Assembly: GCA_934167135.1 (NCBI GenBank)
Contig: CAKPKI010000003.1
Span: 1 to 33,977 of the forward strand
From: an uncultured Clostridia bacterium
Lineage (GTDB): Bacteria > Bacillota > Clostridia > TANB77 > CAG-508
DNA length: 33,977 nt
Direction of reading: 5' to 3'
A program made the position numbers and the translations under genes. Shown piece by piece: positions 7,254-15,125 of the stretch (position 1 is the first letter of the stretch; every line of letters starts with the position of its first letter). The notes under the pieces were generated by a model, which had not been told where the DNA came from, made no database searches, and saw nothing but the letters and a program-made list of their open reading frames with translations.

Positions 7254-9065
7254 TTATCTTTCAGTACTTGATAAATCCCTATCATTTATTCCAGTTTCTT
7301 GATTTATATTTCTAACACTACCATCTTTTATTTTCGTTGCAATGAACTTTAATGCTTCATCTTTAGTTTTAGAATGTCTAGCCTTCATACTAATTCCCTG
7401 ACTTTGTGTATCACATAAAATCGTATAGTGTTCTAATAAACTTGTTACATCTTTTACTTGCTCAATGCTTCTAACTTGACTATGGTCTAATATATCAATT
7501 TCTGAATCTGAAATCCATTCTTCTGAAAATTCAAAAATAGGCTCATGACTTCTTGGATCAATAGTTAAGTTACATACTGGATTAAATCTATCAGGATTTA
7601 TATGATAAATATAATTTGGCTGTCTTAACATAGCATGTTTTTTACCTTTTGAATCTTGAGTTACTTCAATATTATTATTTCCATAAATATATGTTGATTT
7701 TCCTAATATAATCATTCCTGAACTATTGCGAGCAATATAAGGATTATTTCCATCAATTGGAGAAGAAGAGGCAAATACACCATTAACTCTTTCCGTTTCG
7801 TAATTATTAGCTCTATCAATAGACTTTCTTAATACTCCACCCTCTAACTTTTCAGGAGCAATACTGGTTATATGTGTAATATCAATATTGTTATCAACAA
7901 AAATTCTTTTTATTGATTGCTCGTATTCTGTCATTAATTCAAATATTTTAGATGCCTCCGGGTCTAATTCAATATCATCATTATTTTTTCCATGATTTTG
8001 ATGCCTTCTCTGCAAAAAATCCAAAGCATTATCTATTGCTTTTTTATCAAAGCCTTGCAATTTTTGTGAATAATCTATATTAATTAATCTTATTTTGTCC
8101 CTATACGTATAATGTTTAGCTTTTTCTTGCCATTCGTTTATTAATGAATTAATTTCAGGATGCTCAATAATTACTCTACTATATTGCTCACTTTGTAATA
8201 CATCATTTACAATTTGTTGTGGTGTTTTTGTTGAACTACTTATATATAAAGAAGTTAAAAAGGAATTAACTTTATCTTCAAGTGAAGGCACTCTATGTCT
8301 TGACTCAATTTTTCCATCTTTGTCAAATACGAGCTTATACTCCTTTGTTCTAGCTTCTAATTCTCTTATTTTAGATATTTTTTCCATTGATTTTTCATCT
8401 AATGTAGGTTCAATAATTGAAGCATCTAATTTATCTTTCTCTCTTGTTCCTCTGCTTTTAGACATATAAGTATATTCTTTTGATTGAGTTTTTAATTTAA
8501 TACCTTTATAATCAACTGGTGTATTATTATATATCATATCAAATAATTCTTTAGGTATTACTTTTTCTGTACCAACAAATCTTCCAATTCTTTCATCAAG
8601 AGCATAGCTATATGTTGTTACTTCATCATTTTTTATTTTATAAACAAATAATCCGACACCTAATAAATTGCTATTCTTTATACTTGTATTTATATCATGA
8701 CATCCAACTTTAAAATCTCCATTTATGTCTATAATATTATTAGTTTTTATTCCTCTTTTATCTTCTATACTATATCCGATTTCTTGTAATTTTTTTATTA
8801 TCTTAGGCAAATCTTCTTCTTTACACATAATGTCTATGTCACTATTTTGTCTATACAAATCTTGATTAGTTTGAATTGCAGAAGAAATGCCACCTACAAG
8901 GTAGGCATCTATATCATCTAATTCTCCAAATATTTTTGACAATGTATCATATGTAGTATGATATTCATCATAATTCTGCTTAGAAACATTTGCAAGCATC
9001 GGAAAACTATTTCTTCTAAATATTCGATTAAACACTCTTATAATATTATCTTTGATTTTTGGCAT
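7254..9065 (-). CDS. large protein with N-terminal nucleotidyltransferase-like domain, unknown C-terminal domains
   Basis: This is a soluble protein of about 603 aa. Around residues 50-85 it carries the pattern of the minimal nucleotidyltransferase fold: LVGGISSA, then NSDIDIM (two Asp). The region GDFKVGCHDI could supply a third acidic position. Such domains transfer nucleotides to antibiotics, RNA or proteins. The middle is charged and helical. The last 200 residues (GVFASSSPIDG, PYIARNS, HEPIFEFSEEWIS) form a separate domain that I cannot name; GVFAS followed by a PYIA stretch recalls ADP-ribosyltransferase-like folds, but this is weak. Start 9065 is chosen for its GGAG; an in-frame start at 9095 exists. 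It lies 77 nt downstream of the BRO-N gene on the same strand, so the two are likely co-transcribed. Confidence 0.65.
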   Translation of the reverse strand: MPKIKDNIIRVFNRIFRRNSFPMLANVSKQNYDEYHTTYDTLSKIFGELDDIDAYLVGGISSAIQTNQDLYRQNSDIDIMCKEEDLPKIIKKLQEIGYSIEDKRGIKTNNIIDINGDFKVGCHDINTSIKNSNLLGVGLFVYKIKNDEVTTYSYALDERIGRFVGTEKVIPKELFDMIYNNTPVDYKGIKLKTQSKEYTYMSKSRGTREKDKLDASIIEPTLDEKSMEKISKIRELEARTKEYKLVFDKDGKIESRHRVPSLEDKVNSFLTSLYISSSTKTPQQIVNDVLQSEQYSRVIIEHPEINSLINEWQEKAKHYTYRDKIRLINIDYSQKLQGFDKKAIDNALDFLQRRHQNHGKNNDDIELDPEASKIFELMTEYEQSIKRIFVDNNIDITHITSIAPEKLEGGVLRKSIDRANNYETERVNGVFASSSPIDGNNPYIARNSSGMIILGKSTYIYGNNNIEVTQDSKGKKHAMLRQPNYIYHINPDRFNPVCNLTIDPRSHEPIFEFSEEWISDSEIDILDHSQVRSIEQVKDVTSLLEHYTILCDTQSQGISMKARHSKTKDEALKFIATKIKDGSVRNINQETGINDRDLSSTER

Positions 9066-9142
9066 TAAAATTTCTCCATAACATATTATTATCATTTAAA
9101 ATTTTATCATAGAAAGTAAATTATAACAATTAATTTAGCAAA

Positions 9143-10012
9143 TTATTTTTTTTTAGATTTCTTATCTTCAATTAATTTTTCGTCAGCTACATATTTATAA
9201 TTTAATGCATTATTTTTTGAAATTGCTGATTTTTTAGTTTGTTTTTCATATGATTTTCTGGCATCATTTGCAACTTGTCCTCCTCGTTTTGCAACATTTA
9301 TATTCTCATTAAATCCTTGTGGATGCTCTGTTTGTGCAATATCACGAGTAGCTATTTCTCCTAAATCTGTAAGAAGGACTTCAATATCAGTCATATTATC
9401 TCTTAAAGATTCTTTTCTTAAACCTTTTAATTTTTTATATTCTGATGCTTTCATTCCAGACCAACCTTTGTATATTTCATTAGTAAGCATGGCATATTCA
9501 ATTGGTTTTTCAACACCACCATCTTTCCATATATCTGTTAATTTAAATCTATCAACAATGCCTGTTAATCTTTTCTTAATCCATTCATCACTATAACCTT
9601 TATTACGATAATAGTTTACAGCACGATTAATTGCTAGCTCTGGATCAAATACCTCATTTATTCGTTCATTACCTAAACCAGCTAACCACATTTTGAAAGG
9701 TTCTGCTTTAGGTGATGGTATAGATTCAATAAGCCTCAAAATGTTTTGTGTATCTAGCATATCAGTATTTCTCATTTTTCCATCTTTTGCTTTTAATTTG
9801 AAAGTGTCACAATTTGTGACGGTTTGATTTCCTTCTTGAATCATTCTTGATTTAAGAGTTCTCCAATAATGTGCTGGGTCATTACTATTTGTTAATGCAC
9901 TTATAACATCAACCACACTAAAAAAATATTCCTCTTTTTCGCTATTCCAAATACTTCTAATTTCTTTTTCTTCAAACAAGTTTGTAATTGTATCTAATTT
10001 GTTATTATCCAT
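9143..10012 (-). CDS. BRO-N domain protein, DinD-like
   Basis: This protein is about 289 aa. The N-terminal about 110 residues form a BRO-N domain (IRSIWNSEKEEYFFSVVDVI, YWRTLKSRM, then DMLDTQNILRLIESIPSPKAEPF). This is the domain of phage antirepressors and of DinD, the DNA-damage-inducible protein that modulates RecA in E. coli. The second half (EYKKLKGLRKESLRDNMTDIEV, then RGGQVANDARKSYE) matches the DinD-type C-terminal region. Start 10012 has AAGGAGGT 10 nt upstream (10023-10030 complement) and is preferred over an upstream frame start at 10057. It is the first gene of a minus-strand pair with the nucleotidyltransferase-like gene. No SOS box was identified. Confidence 0.78.
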   Translation of the reverse strand: MDNNKLDTITNLFEEKEIRSIWNSEKEEYFFSVVDVISALTNSNDPAHYWRTLKSRMIQEGNQTVTNCDTFKLKAKDGKMRNTDMLDTQNILRLIESIPSPKAEPFKMWLAGLGNERINEVFDPELAINRAVNYYRNKGYSDEWIKKRLTGIVDRFKLTDIWKDGGVEKPIEYAMLTNEIYKGWSGMKASEYKKLKGLRKESLRDNMTDIEVLLTDLGEIATRDIAQTEHPQGFNENINVAKRGGQVANDARKSYEKQTKKSAISKNNALNYKYVADEKLIEDKKSKKK

Positions 10013-10102
10013 ATATCGAAATACCTCCTTGTAGAATTTTTGAACTATTGGTAACATATTATCATAAATTCAAGATTTTTACAATTAATTCTCAAAATTT
10101 CC

Positions 10103-10152
10103 CAGGGTAATTTCATCAAATATTACAAAATAGCACAATTTTGTAATATTTC
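10103..10152 (+). repeat. left inverted repeat with subterminal palindrome
   Basis: The outer CAGGGTAATTTCATC is followed by a perfect 14-bp hairpin, AAATATTACAAAAT, loop AGCACA, and its complement. It matches the other end over about 50 bp in inverse orientation. Confidence 0.85.
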
Positions 10153-10203
10153 TAATAAATACCCATCATTAAGTAAGCAGTTAAACATATTTGATTTAAC
10201 TGT

Positions 10204-10745
10204 TTACTTTTTTCCTTTTAAATAATTTTTGTGTATTCCGACTCCTATTTTTCTTAATATATTCATATTTTCTTGTGTCTTTTTTCCTTCTTTTTCAATT
10301 TCTCTTTTTATTGTGAATATCTTTTTTAATCCCTTCCATTCTACTAAATAGTCTGTAAAAAATTCTACTTCTTTCAATACATAACATGTTTTCTTCTCTA
10401 TTCTTCCGTGATTTTTCTCTAATGTACTGTATATTTCATATTCACAATCTTTATTGCTTTCATCCATATATTTTTCATCAAACATCGCATATACTTCTTC
10501 GTAAAATCTTCCTTGGTTTGCTTTTAATTGCAACACATAGTCTCCTTTATTATCTATTATTTTTTCTGCTGTTTCTTTTTGGCAGTGCATTGCATCCGCT
10601 GTTATTACAATTCCTTCGATATTCATCATATCTATTAAATCTCTTACTGCGGGTATTTCATTGCTTTTACTATCTACTGGTATTTGTCCTAATGATCATC
10701 ATCTATTATTCCAAAATACATATTAAATATTTCATTCATACTCAT
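10204..10745 (-). pseudogene. ISAs1-family transposase remnant
   Basis: A start at 10745 gives about 15 codons (MSMNEIFNMYFGIIDD) and then a stop. Without the expected middle part, the sequence resumes in another frame at LGQIPVDSKSNEI and continues at 10629 with ITADAMHCQKETAEKI, the catalytic-Asp region of ISAs1 transposases. Near the end KTQE runs straight into NMNILRKIG, skipping the block with the catalytic Glu that normally separates them. At least two internal deletions are therefore inferred, of roughly 170 and 70 codons relative to typical members of about 370 aa. The surviving 141-aa frame is not expected to be active. Confidence 0.8.
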
Positions 10746-10778
10746 TTCTATCACCGATAGAATTGTATCATATTTTTT

Positions 10779-10827
10779 CAAATATTACAAAATTTTGCTA
10801 TTTGTAATATTTGATGAAATTACCCTG
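10779..10827 (-). repeat. right inverted repeat with subterminal palindrome
   Basis: Reverse-complement match to 10103-10152 with about three differences, including one single-base gap. Its own palindrome is AAATATTACAAA ... TTTGTAATATTT (12-bp arms). Confidence 0.85.
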
Positions 10828-11296
10828 CCTAATATAGTATAATTTTTAGTAGGAAAAACTTTCACTAAAACCATAAAATTATTTCATTTTATAACTGCCG
10901 AGATTTCCTAATTTTATTCATATTTTTATCTGTATTTTCTATATTTTAAGATTCACTTAACATTATTAGATAACTCATTAAACTTTTCTTTTTCTAATCG
11001 TTCTTTTTTTATTTATTTATAAATCCTATTATAGGTATCAATAATTCTTTTACAAGCATTTCTTTGATTTTAATATTAGTATCATTTAATATTTTGAGAA
11101 TTTTTATTAACTGGAAAATTTTATATGTAATATATAGATTACATATAAAAAGTTTATGAAAATGCCAAAACAATATATGAAATAAAAATCAAGTTTTTTT
11201 ATCAAAGCAAAAAGATTTTTTGTAAACAAAATGTGAAAAAGGTTTTGAAAAATGATAAATTTTAATTGTACTAAAGATAAGAGCGAGGTGAGAAAA
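10828..11296. other. AT-rich gene-free stretch upstream of agrB, with a perfect palindrome
   Basis: No supportable gene was found. The clear feature is a perfect 13-bp inverted repeat, TTTTATATGTAAT (11119-11131) and ATTACATATAAAA (11138-11150), around a 6-nt loop. It ends 146 bp before the agrB start. It could be an operator or a terminator-like hairpin. The rest is AT-rich sequence containing several short T runs. Confidence 0.6.
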
Positions 11297-11908
11297 GTGA
11301 TAGATAAAATATGCACATATCTAACCAATAGAATCAGAAAAGAAATGCCAGAGGTAGATGATGAAAAGGCAGAGATAATAATGTATGGGTTACAAAATAT
11401 AATAGGAGAATTACCAAAAGGTGTAATAATTTTAATTATTGCATATTTCCTAGGAATATTTAAACTTACATTAATGTCAGTATTAATAATTGCACCATAT
11501 AGAATGTTTTCTGGTGGAGTACATATGAAAACACATATAGGTTGTATAATTTATACTTTAATATTATATAGTGGTTCAGCATTACTTGGAAAATATGTGA
11601 TATTAATGTCAACAAGCAAATATATTATGGCAACTATCATTTGGACATTTTGTATGATTATGGTAAAACTGTATGCACCAGCTGACACAGAAAATGTGCC
11701 AATATTAAGAAAAAAAGAAAGAAAGCAAAAACAAATATTTTCATACATAATATTAACAGTAGAATTTATTATTGCTATTACGATAAGTAATCCTACTATA
11801 TCAGGAATAATAATATTTGGCGATTTTATTCAAACTTTAACAATAACTAGAATTGCATATAAAATTACAGATAATAAATATGGACATGAAGTATATGCAA
11901 ATATTTAA
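11297..11908 (+). CDS. agrB: AgrB-family peptide processing endopeptidase
   Basis: This membrane protein of about 203 aa cleaves the C-terminal part of AgrD and forms the thiolactone of the signal peptide. Several hydrophobic spans are visible (GVIILIIAYFLGIF, IMATIIWTFCMIM, FIIAITIS). The active site motif is RMFSGGVHMKTHIGC: His76 and Cys83 correspond to His77 and Cys84 of Staphylococcus aureus AgrB. The GTG start at 11297 has GAGGTGAG immediately upstream and gives the usual length; an in-frame ATG at 11252 lacks a clear ribosome binding site. agrD follows 71 bp downstream on the same strand. Confidence 0.93.
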   Translation: MIDKICTYLTNRIRKEMPEVDDEKAEIIMYGLQNIIGELPKGVIILIIAYFLGIFKLTLMSVLIIAPYRMFSGGVHMKTHIGCIIYTLILYSGSALLGKYVILMSTSKYIMATIIWTFCMIMVKLYAPADTENVPILRKKERKQKQIFSYIILTVEFIIAITISNPTISGIIIFGDFIQTLTITRIAYKITDNKYGHEVYANI

Positions 11909-11979
11909 TTTGATAATGTGAGAGTCATTGCAACTACTCTTATATTATATATTTTTTACAAAAGAAGGGGGAATTAATT

Positions 11980-12099
11980 ATGATGAAATTATTAGCAAGA
12001 ATGGCAGAAAAGTATGCAAAATCAACAAATACAGCATGTATGATATTTTGGTGGGGACATCAACCAAAAATGCCAGCTTCTTTGATTAAAAAAGATTAA
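11980..12099 (+). CDS. agrD: AgrD-type cyclic autoinducer peptide precursor, 39 aa
   Basis: This short gene directly after agrB is preceded by AGAAGGGGGAA. The N-terminal amphipathic helix (MMKLLARMAEKYAKS) is followed by the signal region TACMIFWWG and a C-terminal recognition tail HQPKMPASLIKKD. The HQP..P tail is the conserved clostridial form, as in Clostridium perfringens, where it directly follows a five-residue ring. Cys20 should form the thiolactone. Counting to the HQP boundary gives a seven-residue ring (CMIFWWG); the classical five-residue count gives CMIFW. The mature peptide cannot be decided from sequence. Confidence 0.9.
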   Translation: MMKLLARMAEKYAKSTNTACMIFWWGHQPKMPASLIKKD

Positions 12100-12144
12100 T
12101 CCCTAAAAAGGAGAATGTTCTTAAACATTAAAAATCAATTCAAA

Positions 12145-12174
12145 GAAAGAAGACTTCATAAGAAGTTTTCTTTT
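12145..12174 (+). terminator. agrBD terminator
   Basis: GAAGACTTC (12149-12157), loop ATAA, GAAGTTTTC (12162-12170), extended outward by A-T pairs and ending in TTTT. Confidence 0.7.
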
Positions 12175-12182
12175 AATTTGCA

Positions 12183-12213
12183 ATAAAATAGAAGTGTAAA
12201 GGCCACTTCTATT
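12183..12213 (-). terminator. agrAC operon terminator
   Basis: A perfect 10-bp stem, AATAGAAGTG (12187-12196) and CACTTCTATT (12204-12213), overlaps the agrC stop and is followed on the minus strand by TTTATT. Confidence 0.7.
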
Positions 12214-13558
12214 ATGAATCATATATATAAAAATTCTGAATGAAAAATTTCTCGGTTTTTATTGTTTTTAAATCTAGATTTTTACTTTTTTTAACATATC
12301 TCCTAATTTCCCATAATCCAATACCAAAATGTTCTTTTTTGCTAGACATTCCTTTTTCGAATATCTCACTGATATTAACAGTTTTATTTGAGTAGGTATT
12401 TTTGATTGAAATTATAGATCTACTATTGTGATTTTCACGGATAAAAGATAGTTCAATAATTTTATCATCACATTTTTCTGAAGCCTCAATAGCATTATCA
12501 ATTAAAATACCTAAAACGCGAGAAAATTTATACATATTAATATTTAAAGAATTTATATTTAGTGAAACATCGATATCAAATGTTATACCTAAAGTTGAAG
12601 CTTTAAAATATTCATTATTAAGTAAGCTATAAATTCCAGGATTATTTATAATATTTGGATTTATTAAAGATAAATTATGTGCTATTTTATAATCTTTTTT
12701 AATTTCATCAAAATATTGTTTTAAACCTGACATATCATCGGCTTCTATGTAGCCATTTAGGTAAAAGATTATACTATCAAAATCATGTTTGAATCCACTA
12801 ACTTTATCATATAAAATTTGCAAAGATTTATTATATTCTTCTGCATATTCTAAGTGTTTTTGAGTAGAAGCAAGTTTTATTATATGAGTAAAACTATATA
12901 AGCTTAATATAAAGAATGCAACTAACAACACAAAATTAGAAATGCTTATAATTAAAGGAACTATCTCTAAATAATACGCAGTTATTAGTAACTGAATGAA
13001 TAAAGTCAAAAAACCTAGTACTAAATTCAAACATAAAATAGCTATAGTTCTTTTATCTAAAGAGTCTAGCCAGTCTAATGAAAATTTTATTTTTCTAAAC
13101 TTTTTCGAAAATATAATGATAAATACTAAAGACGAGTACAAAAGTATTAAGTAAGGGATTCGATAAATAGGAGTATTTATAAAAGTATCAGGCGATATAT
13201 TAAGAAGGTCTAGATAGCGGTTTTCTAAGAATATATTTAGTAATCCAAAAATAAAACTAGTAATCATTAGTGATGTGAAGCTTTTCAAAATGTTAAGACT
13301 GAAGATGAATGTAACTAATAGTGATACACAACAATAGTTTAATATAACATTAAAAGGTGAAGGTATAACTTTTGAACTGATAGTGCTCACACTTATTATT
13401 AGAAGAACACATAAAAATTTTTTTGTATGTGTTGATTTTACATTAAAAATAGATAAAAGCAGTGTGATAAATAAGTAACTTTCAATAATGTAAAATAGGA
13501 AATATATAAAATTAGTTATATCAAAAGAAGAAGCAAAATTATTTAGGAACTGTATCAT
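12212..13558 (-). CDS. agrC: AgrC-like sensor histidine kinase
   Basis: This 448-aa protein has about six N-terminal hydrophobic spans (residues ~1-220) as the peptide-sensing domain. A HisKA_7/HPK10-type kinase follows, with H box GFKHDFDS (His258), N box LGILIDNAIEAS and G box HFGIGLWEIRRY. It should sense the AgrD-derived peptide outside and phosphorylate the neighbouring regulator. The start overlaps the end of the regulator gene by 20 bp, implying translational coupling. The gene faces agrBD, end to end; in the classical locus the order is B-D-C-A on one strand. The C-terminus is short, ending soon after the G box. Confidence 0.9.
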   Translation of the reverse strand: MIQFLNNFASSFDITNFIYFLFYIIESYLFITLLLSIFNVKSTHTKKFLCVLLIISVSTISSKVIPSPFNVILNYCCVSLLVTFIFSLNILKSFTSLMITSFIFGLLNIFLENRYLDLLNISPDTFINTPIYRIPYLILLYSSLVFIIIFSKKFRKIKFSLDWLDSLDKRTIAILCLNLVLGFLTLFIQLLITAYYLEIVPLIISISNFVLLVAFFILSLYSFTHIIKLASTQKHLEYAEEYNKSLQILYDKVSGFKHDFDSIIFYLNGYIEADDMSGLKQYFDEIKKDYKIAHNLSLINPNIINNPGIYSLLNNEYFKASTLGITFDIDVSLNINSLNINMYKFSRVLGILIDNAIEASEKCDDKIIELSFIRENHNSRSIISIKNTYSNKTVNISEIFEKGMSSKKEHFGIGLWEIRRYVKKSKNLDLKTIKTEKFFIQNFYIYDS

Positions 13559-14258
13559 AATTAATCACCTCCATAAAAGAATTTTTATATTTTGGTCCAA
13601 TATAGCAAATTTCGCTATTCTTAAAAATAATAGAATTATTCAATAAAGAAATGTTAGAAATAGTATTAATATTGGCAATAAAAGATTTATGGCAACGGAC
13701 AAAATTAGATGGTAATCTATCTTCTATTTTTGAAAAAGAATTATAAGTAGTAAAATTACCATGAAGAGTATGATAAATAAGTTTCATGCCGTCTTTTTCG
13801 ATAAATTGAATATCATTTAAATCGATAAAAGTACCTTTATTATCAATCTTTAAAAATTTTCTGGAATTGCTATGAACATCATCAAACAATCTAGATAAAG
13901 TATTAGTAAGAGTATTAATACTTATTGCACTCTTAAAAAGATAAGCAAAAGTTTTATAATCATAAGCTTTCATTAAATATTCAAAATGGCTAGTAATAAA
14001 AATGATATAACACTCTTTATTAATTTCTCTAATTTTACTTGCTATATCAAGTCCACTAATATTGGAATTTTTAAACTCAATGTCTAAAACTACAACATTA
14101 ACTAAGTTAGAAGACATAAACGATAGAACTTCTTTATAATCAGAAGTTTTCAAAACAATTTTAGCATCAAAATCATTTTTTATAAAAGTTTTTTCAAATA
14201 GTAACGAAAGTCTATCAAGCATATTTGCTTCATCATCACAAAGAATAAAATTTAACAT
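13539..14258 (-). CDS. agrA: AgrA-like LytTR response regulator
   Basis: This 239-aa regulator has an N-terminal receiver domain (ILCDDEANML with the acidic pair; phosphoacceptor Asp in VVLDIEF; conserved Thr/Ser and Lys in FITSHFEY and FKSA). The C-terminal LytTR DNA-binding domain includes IQFIEKDGMKLIYH and FVRCHKSFIANI. It is the predicted partner of the overlapping AgrC-like kinase. AGGAGG lies 6 nt before the start at 14258. The gene is first in a two-gene operon with its own promoter at 14312-14340. LytTR proteins bind paired direct repeats; I did not find a convincing pair near agrB. Confidence 0.9.
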   Translation of the reverse strand: MLNFILCDDEANMLDRLSLLFEKTFIKNDFDAKIVLKTSDYKEVLSFMSSNLVNVVVLDIEFKNSNISGLDIASKIREINKECYIIFITSHFEYLMKAYDYKTFAYLFKSAISINTLTNTLSRLFDDVHSNSRKFLKIDNKGTFIDLNDIQFIEKDGMKLIYHTLHGNFTTYNSFSKIEDRLPSNFVRCHKSFIANINTISNISLLNNSIIFKNSEICYIGPKYKNSFMEVINYDTVPK

Positions 14259-14311
14259 AAAAACCTCCTAAATATAAAAAATTTACAATTTCTGCAAGAA
14301 ATATAAAATAT

Positions 14312-14348
14312 AATATAATACAAAAATTGAAAATTGTCAATAGACAAT
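14312..14348 (-). promoter_or_regulatory. agrA-agrC promoter with overlapping palindrome
   Basis: On the complement TTGACA (14335-14340), 17 bp and TATATT (14312-14317) form a good sigma-A promoter. A palindrome, ATTGTC-AATA-GACAAT (14333-14348), covers the -35 box and is a candidate operator. Confidence 0.65.
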
Positions 14349-14474
14349 ATGAATAAAAAGCTTGTAACTATTGGTATATAAGGAATGATTGAAATAAATA
14401 TATTAAATAAATATGTTAAAAAATGTAAAAAGAGAAAATAGAAAAAAATGGAAAATGCTAAATGAATTTAAAAT

Positions 14475-14504
14475 GTGGCATAAAATTCCAATATATGTTA
14501 TAAT
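14475..14504 (+). promoter_or_regulatory. extended -10 promoter for the gene at 14557
   Basis: TGTTATAAT (14496-14504) is an extended -10. GTGGCA lies 18 bp upstream of the hexamer as a weak -35. Confidence 0.6.
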
Positions 14505-14556
14505 ATATAATAAATAAACAAAACTGACAACCAATAAATTATAGGAGGGATAGGAT

Positions 14557-15003
14557 ATGAAAAAAGTAAAATATGTTTTAGGAATTTTAATTTTGATAAT
14601 ATTAATAGGAGGAGCTATTTTTAAGTTAGGAATAATAAAACATAAAGCAAACTCATGGACTATATCTGATGAAATTCCTAATATTAATAGTGAAAAGGAT
14701 GAAATTTTGAAAAGCAAAAAGTGGATGTTTTATAGTTATGAAGAAAAAAATCAAAAATATTTTGTATTCAAAATATATGAGGAAACATATACTGATTCGA
14801 TAGAAATAAAAAGTATAAAATTAAAAGATTATTATTATGAAGGTGATAAATTAAATATTAAAGTTGATGTAGATTTTGAAGAGGGGAAAGCAAATCCATA
14901 TAGAGATTGGCCATTAATGGACCAAAAATATATAGTAATGAAAGTAAACAAAAATACTGAAAAACTATGTGTTAATGGAGTTGATTACGAATACATAGAT
15001 TAA
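14557..15003 (+). CDS. secreted or membrane-anchored protein of unknown function
   Basis: A 148-aa product starts with MKKVKYVLGILILIILIGGAI, a basic N-terminus plus hydrophobic anchor without a lipobox Cys. The remainder (about 115 residues) is extracytoplasmic, charged and predicted beta-rich (YFVFKIYEE, SIEIKSIKLKDYYYEG, LNIKVDVDFEEG). I do not recognise a family. ATG 14557 has GGAGGGA about 8 nt upstream, its own promoter and a terminator at 15036-15063, so it is a single-gene unit between the agr locus and pdaA. Confidence 0.7.
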   Translation: MKKVKYVLGILILIILIGGAIFKLGIIKHKANSWTISDEIPNINSEKDEILKSKKWMFYSYEEKNQKYFVFKIYEETYTDSIEIKSIKLKDYYYEGDKLNIKVDVDFEEGKANPYRDWPLMDQKYIVMKVNKNTEKLCVNGVDYEYID

Positions 15004-15035
15004 AATATATATAAAAGATATCAAAATGAAGTGTG

Positions 15036-15063
15036 AAAAATACTTTGTTTTGGTATTTTTTTT
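15036..15063 (+). terminator. terminator
   Basis: AAAAATAC (15036-15043), 9-nt loop, GTATTTTT (15053-15060) and further T residues. Confidence 0.7.
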
Positions 15064-15125
15064 CAAAATATTCATAAAATCTCAGTAATAAAAATACCTT
15101 TTAATATAAAAGTTAGGAGGAGAAA

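Larger units (their letters stand above)
10103..10827 (-). mobile_element. internally deleted ISAs1-type insertion sequence
   Basis: The 725-bp element is bounded by near-perfect 49-50-bp inverted repeats that begin CAGGGTAATTTCATC. Inside is a minus-strand ISAs1-like transposase lacking most of its N-terminal half and part of its C-terminus. The element can no longer make transposase, but both ends appear intact, so it has the form of a miniature element that could be moved in trans. I found no target-site duplication: AATTTC lies outside the left end and CTAATA outside the right. Confidence 0.8.

Noticed and set aside
7254..10012. Calling the minus-strand pair an AbiE-type toxin-antitoxin system
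   Set aside because: The nucleotidyltransferase motif alone is not enough; neither the size nor the BRO-N partner fits AbiEi/AbiEii.
10097..10833. Target-site duplication of the ISAs1-type element
   Set aside because: Flanks AATTTC and CTAATA do not match; either lost or the outer limit is off by a few bases.
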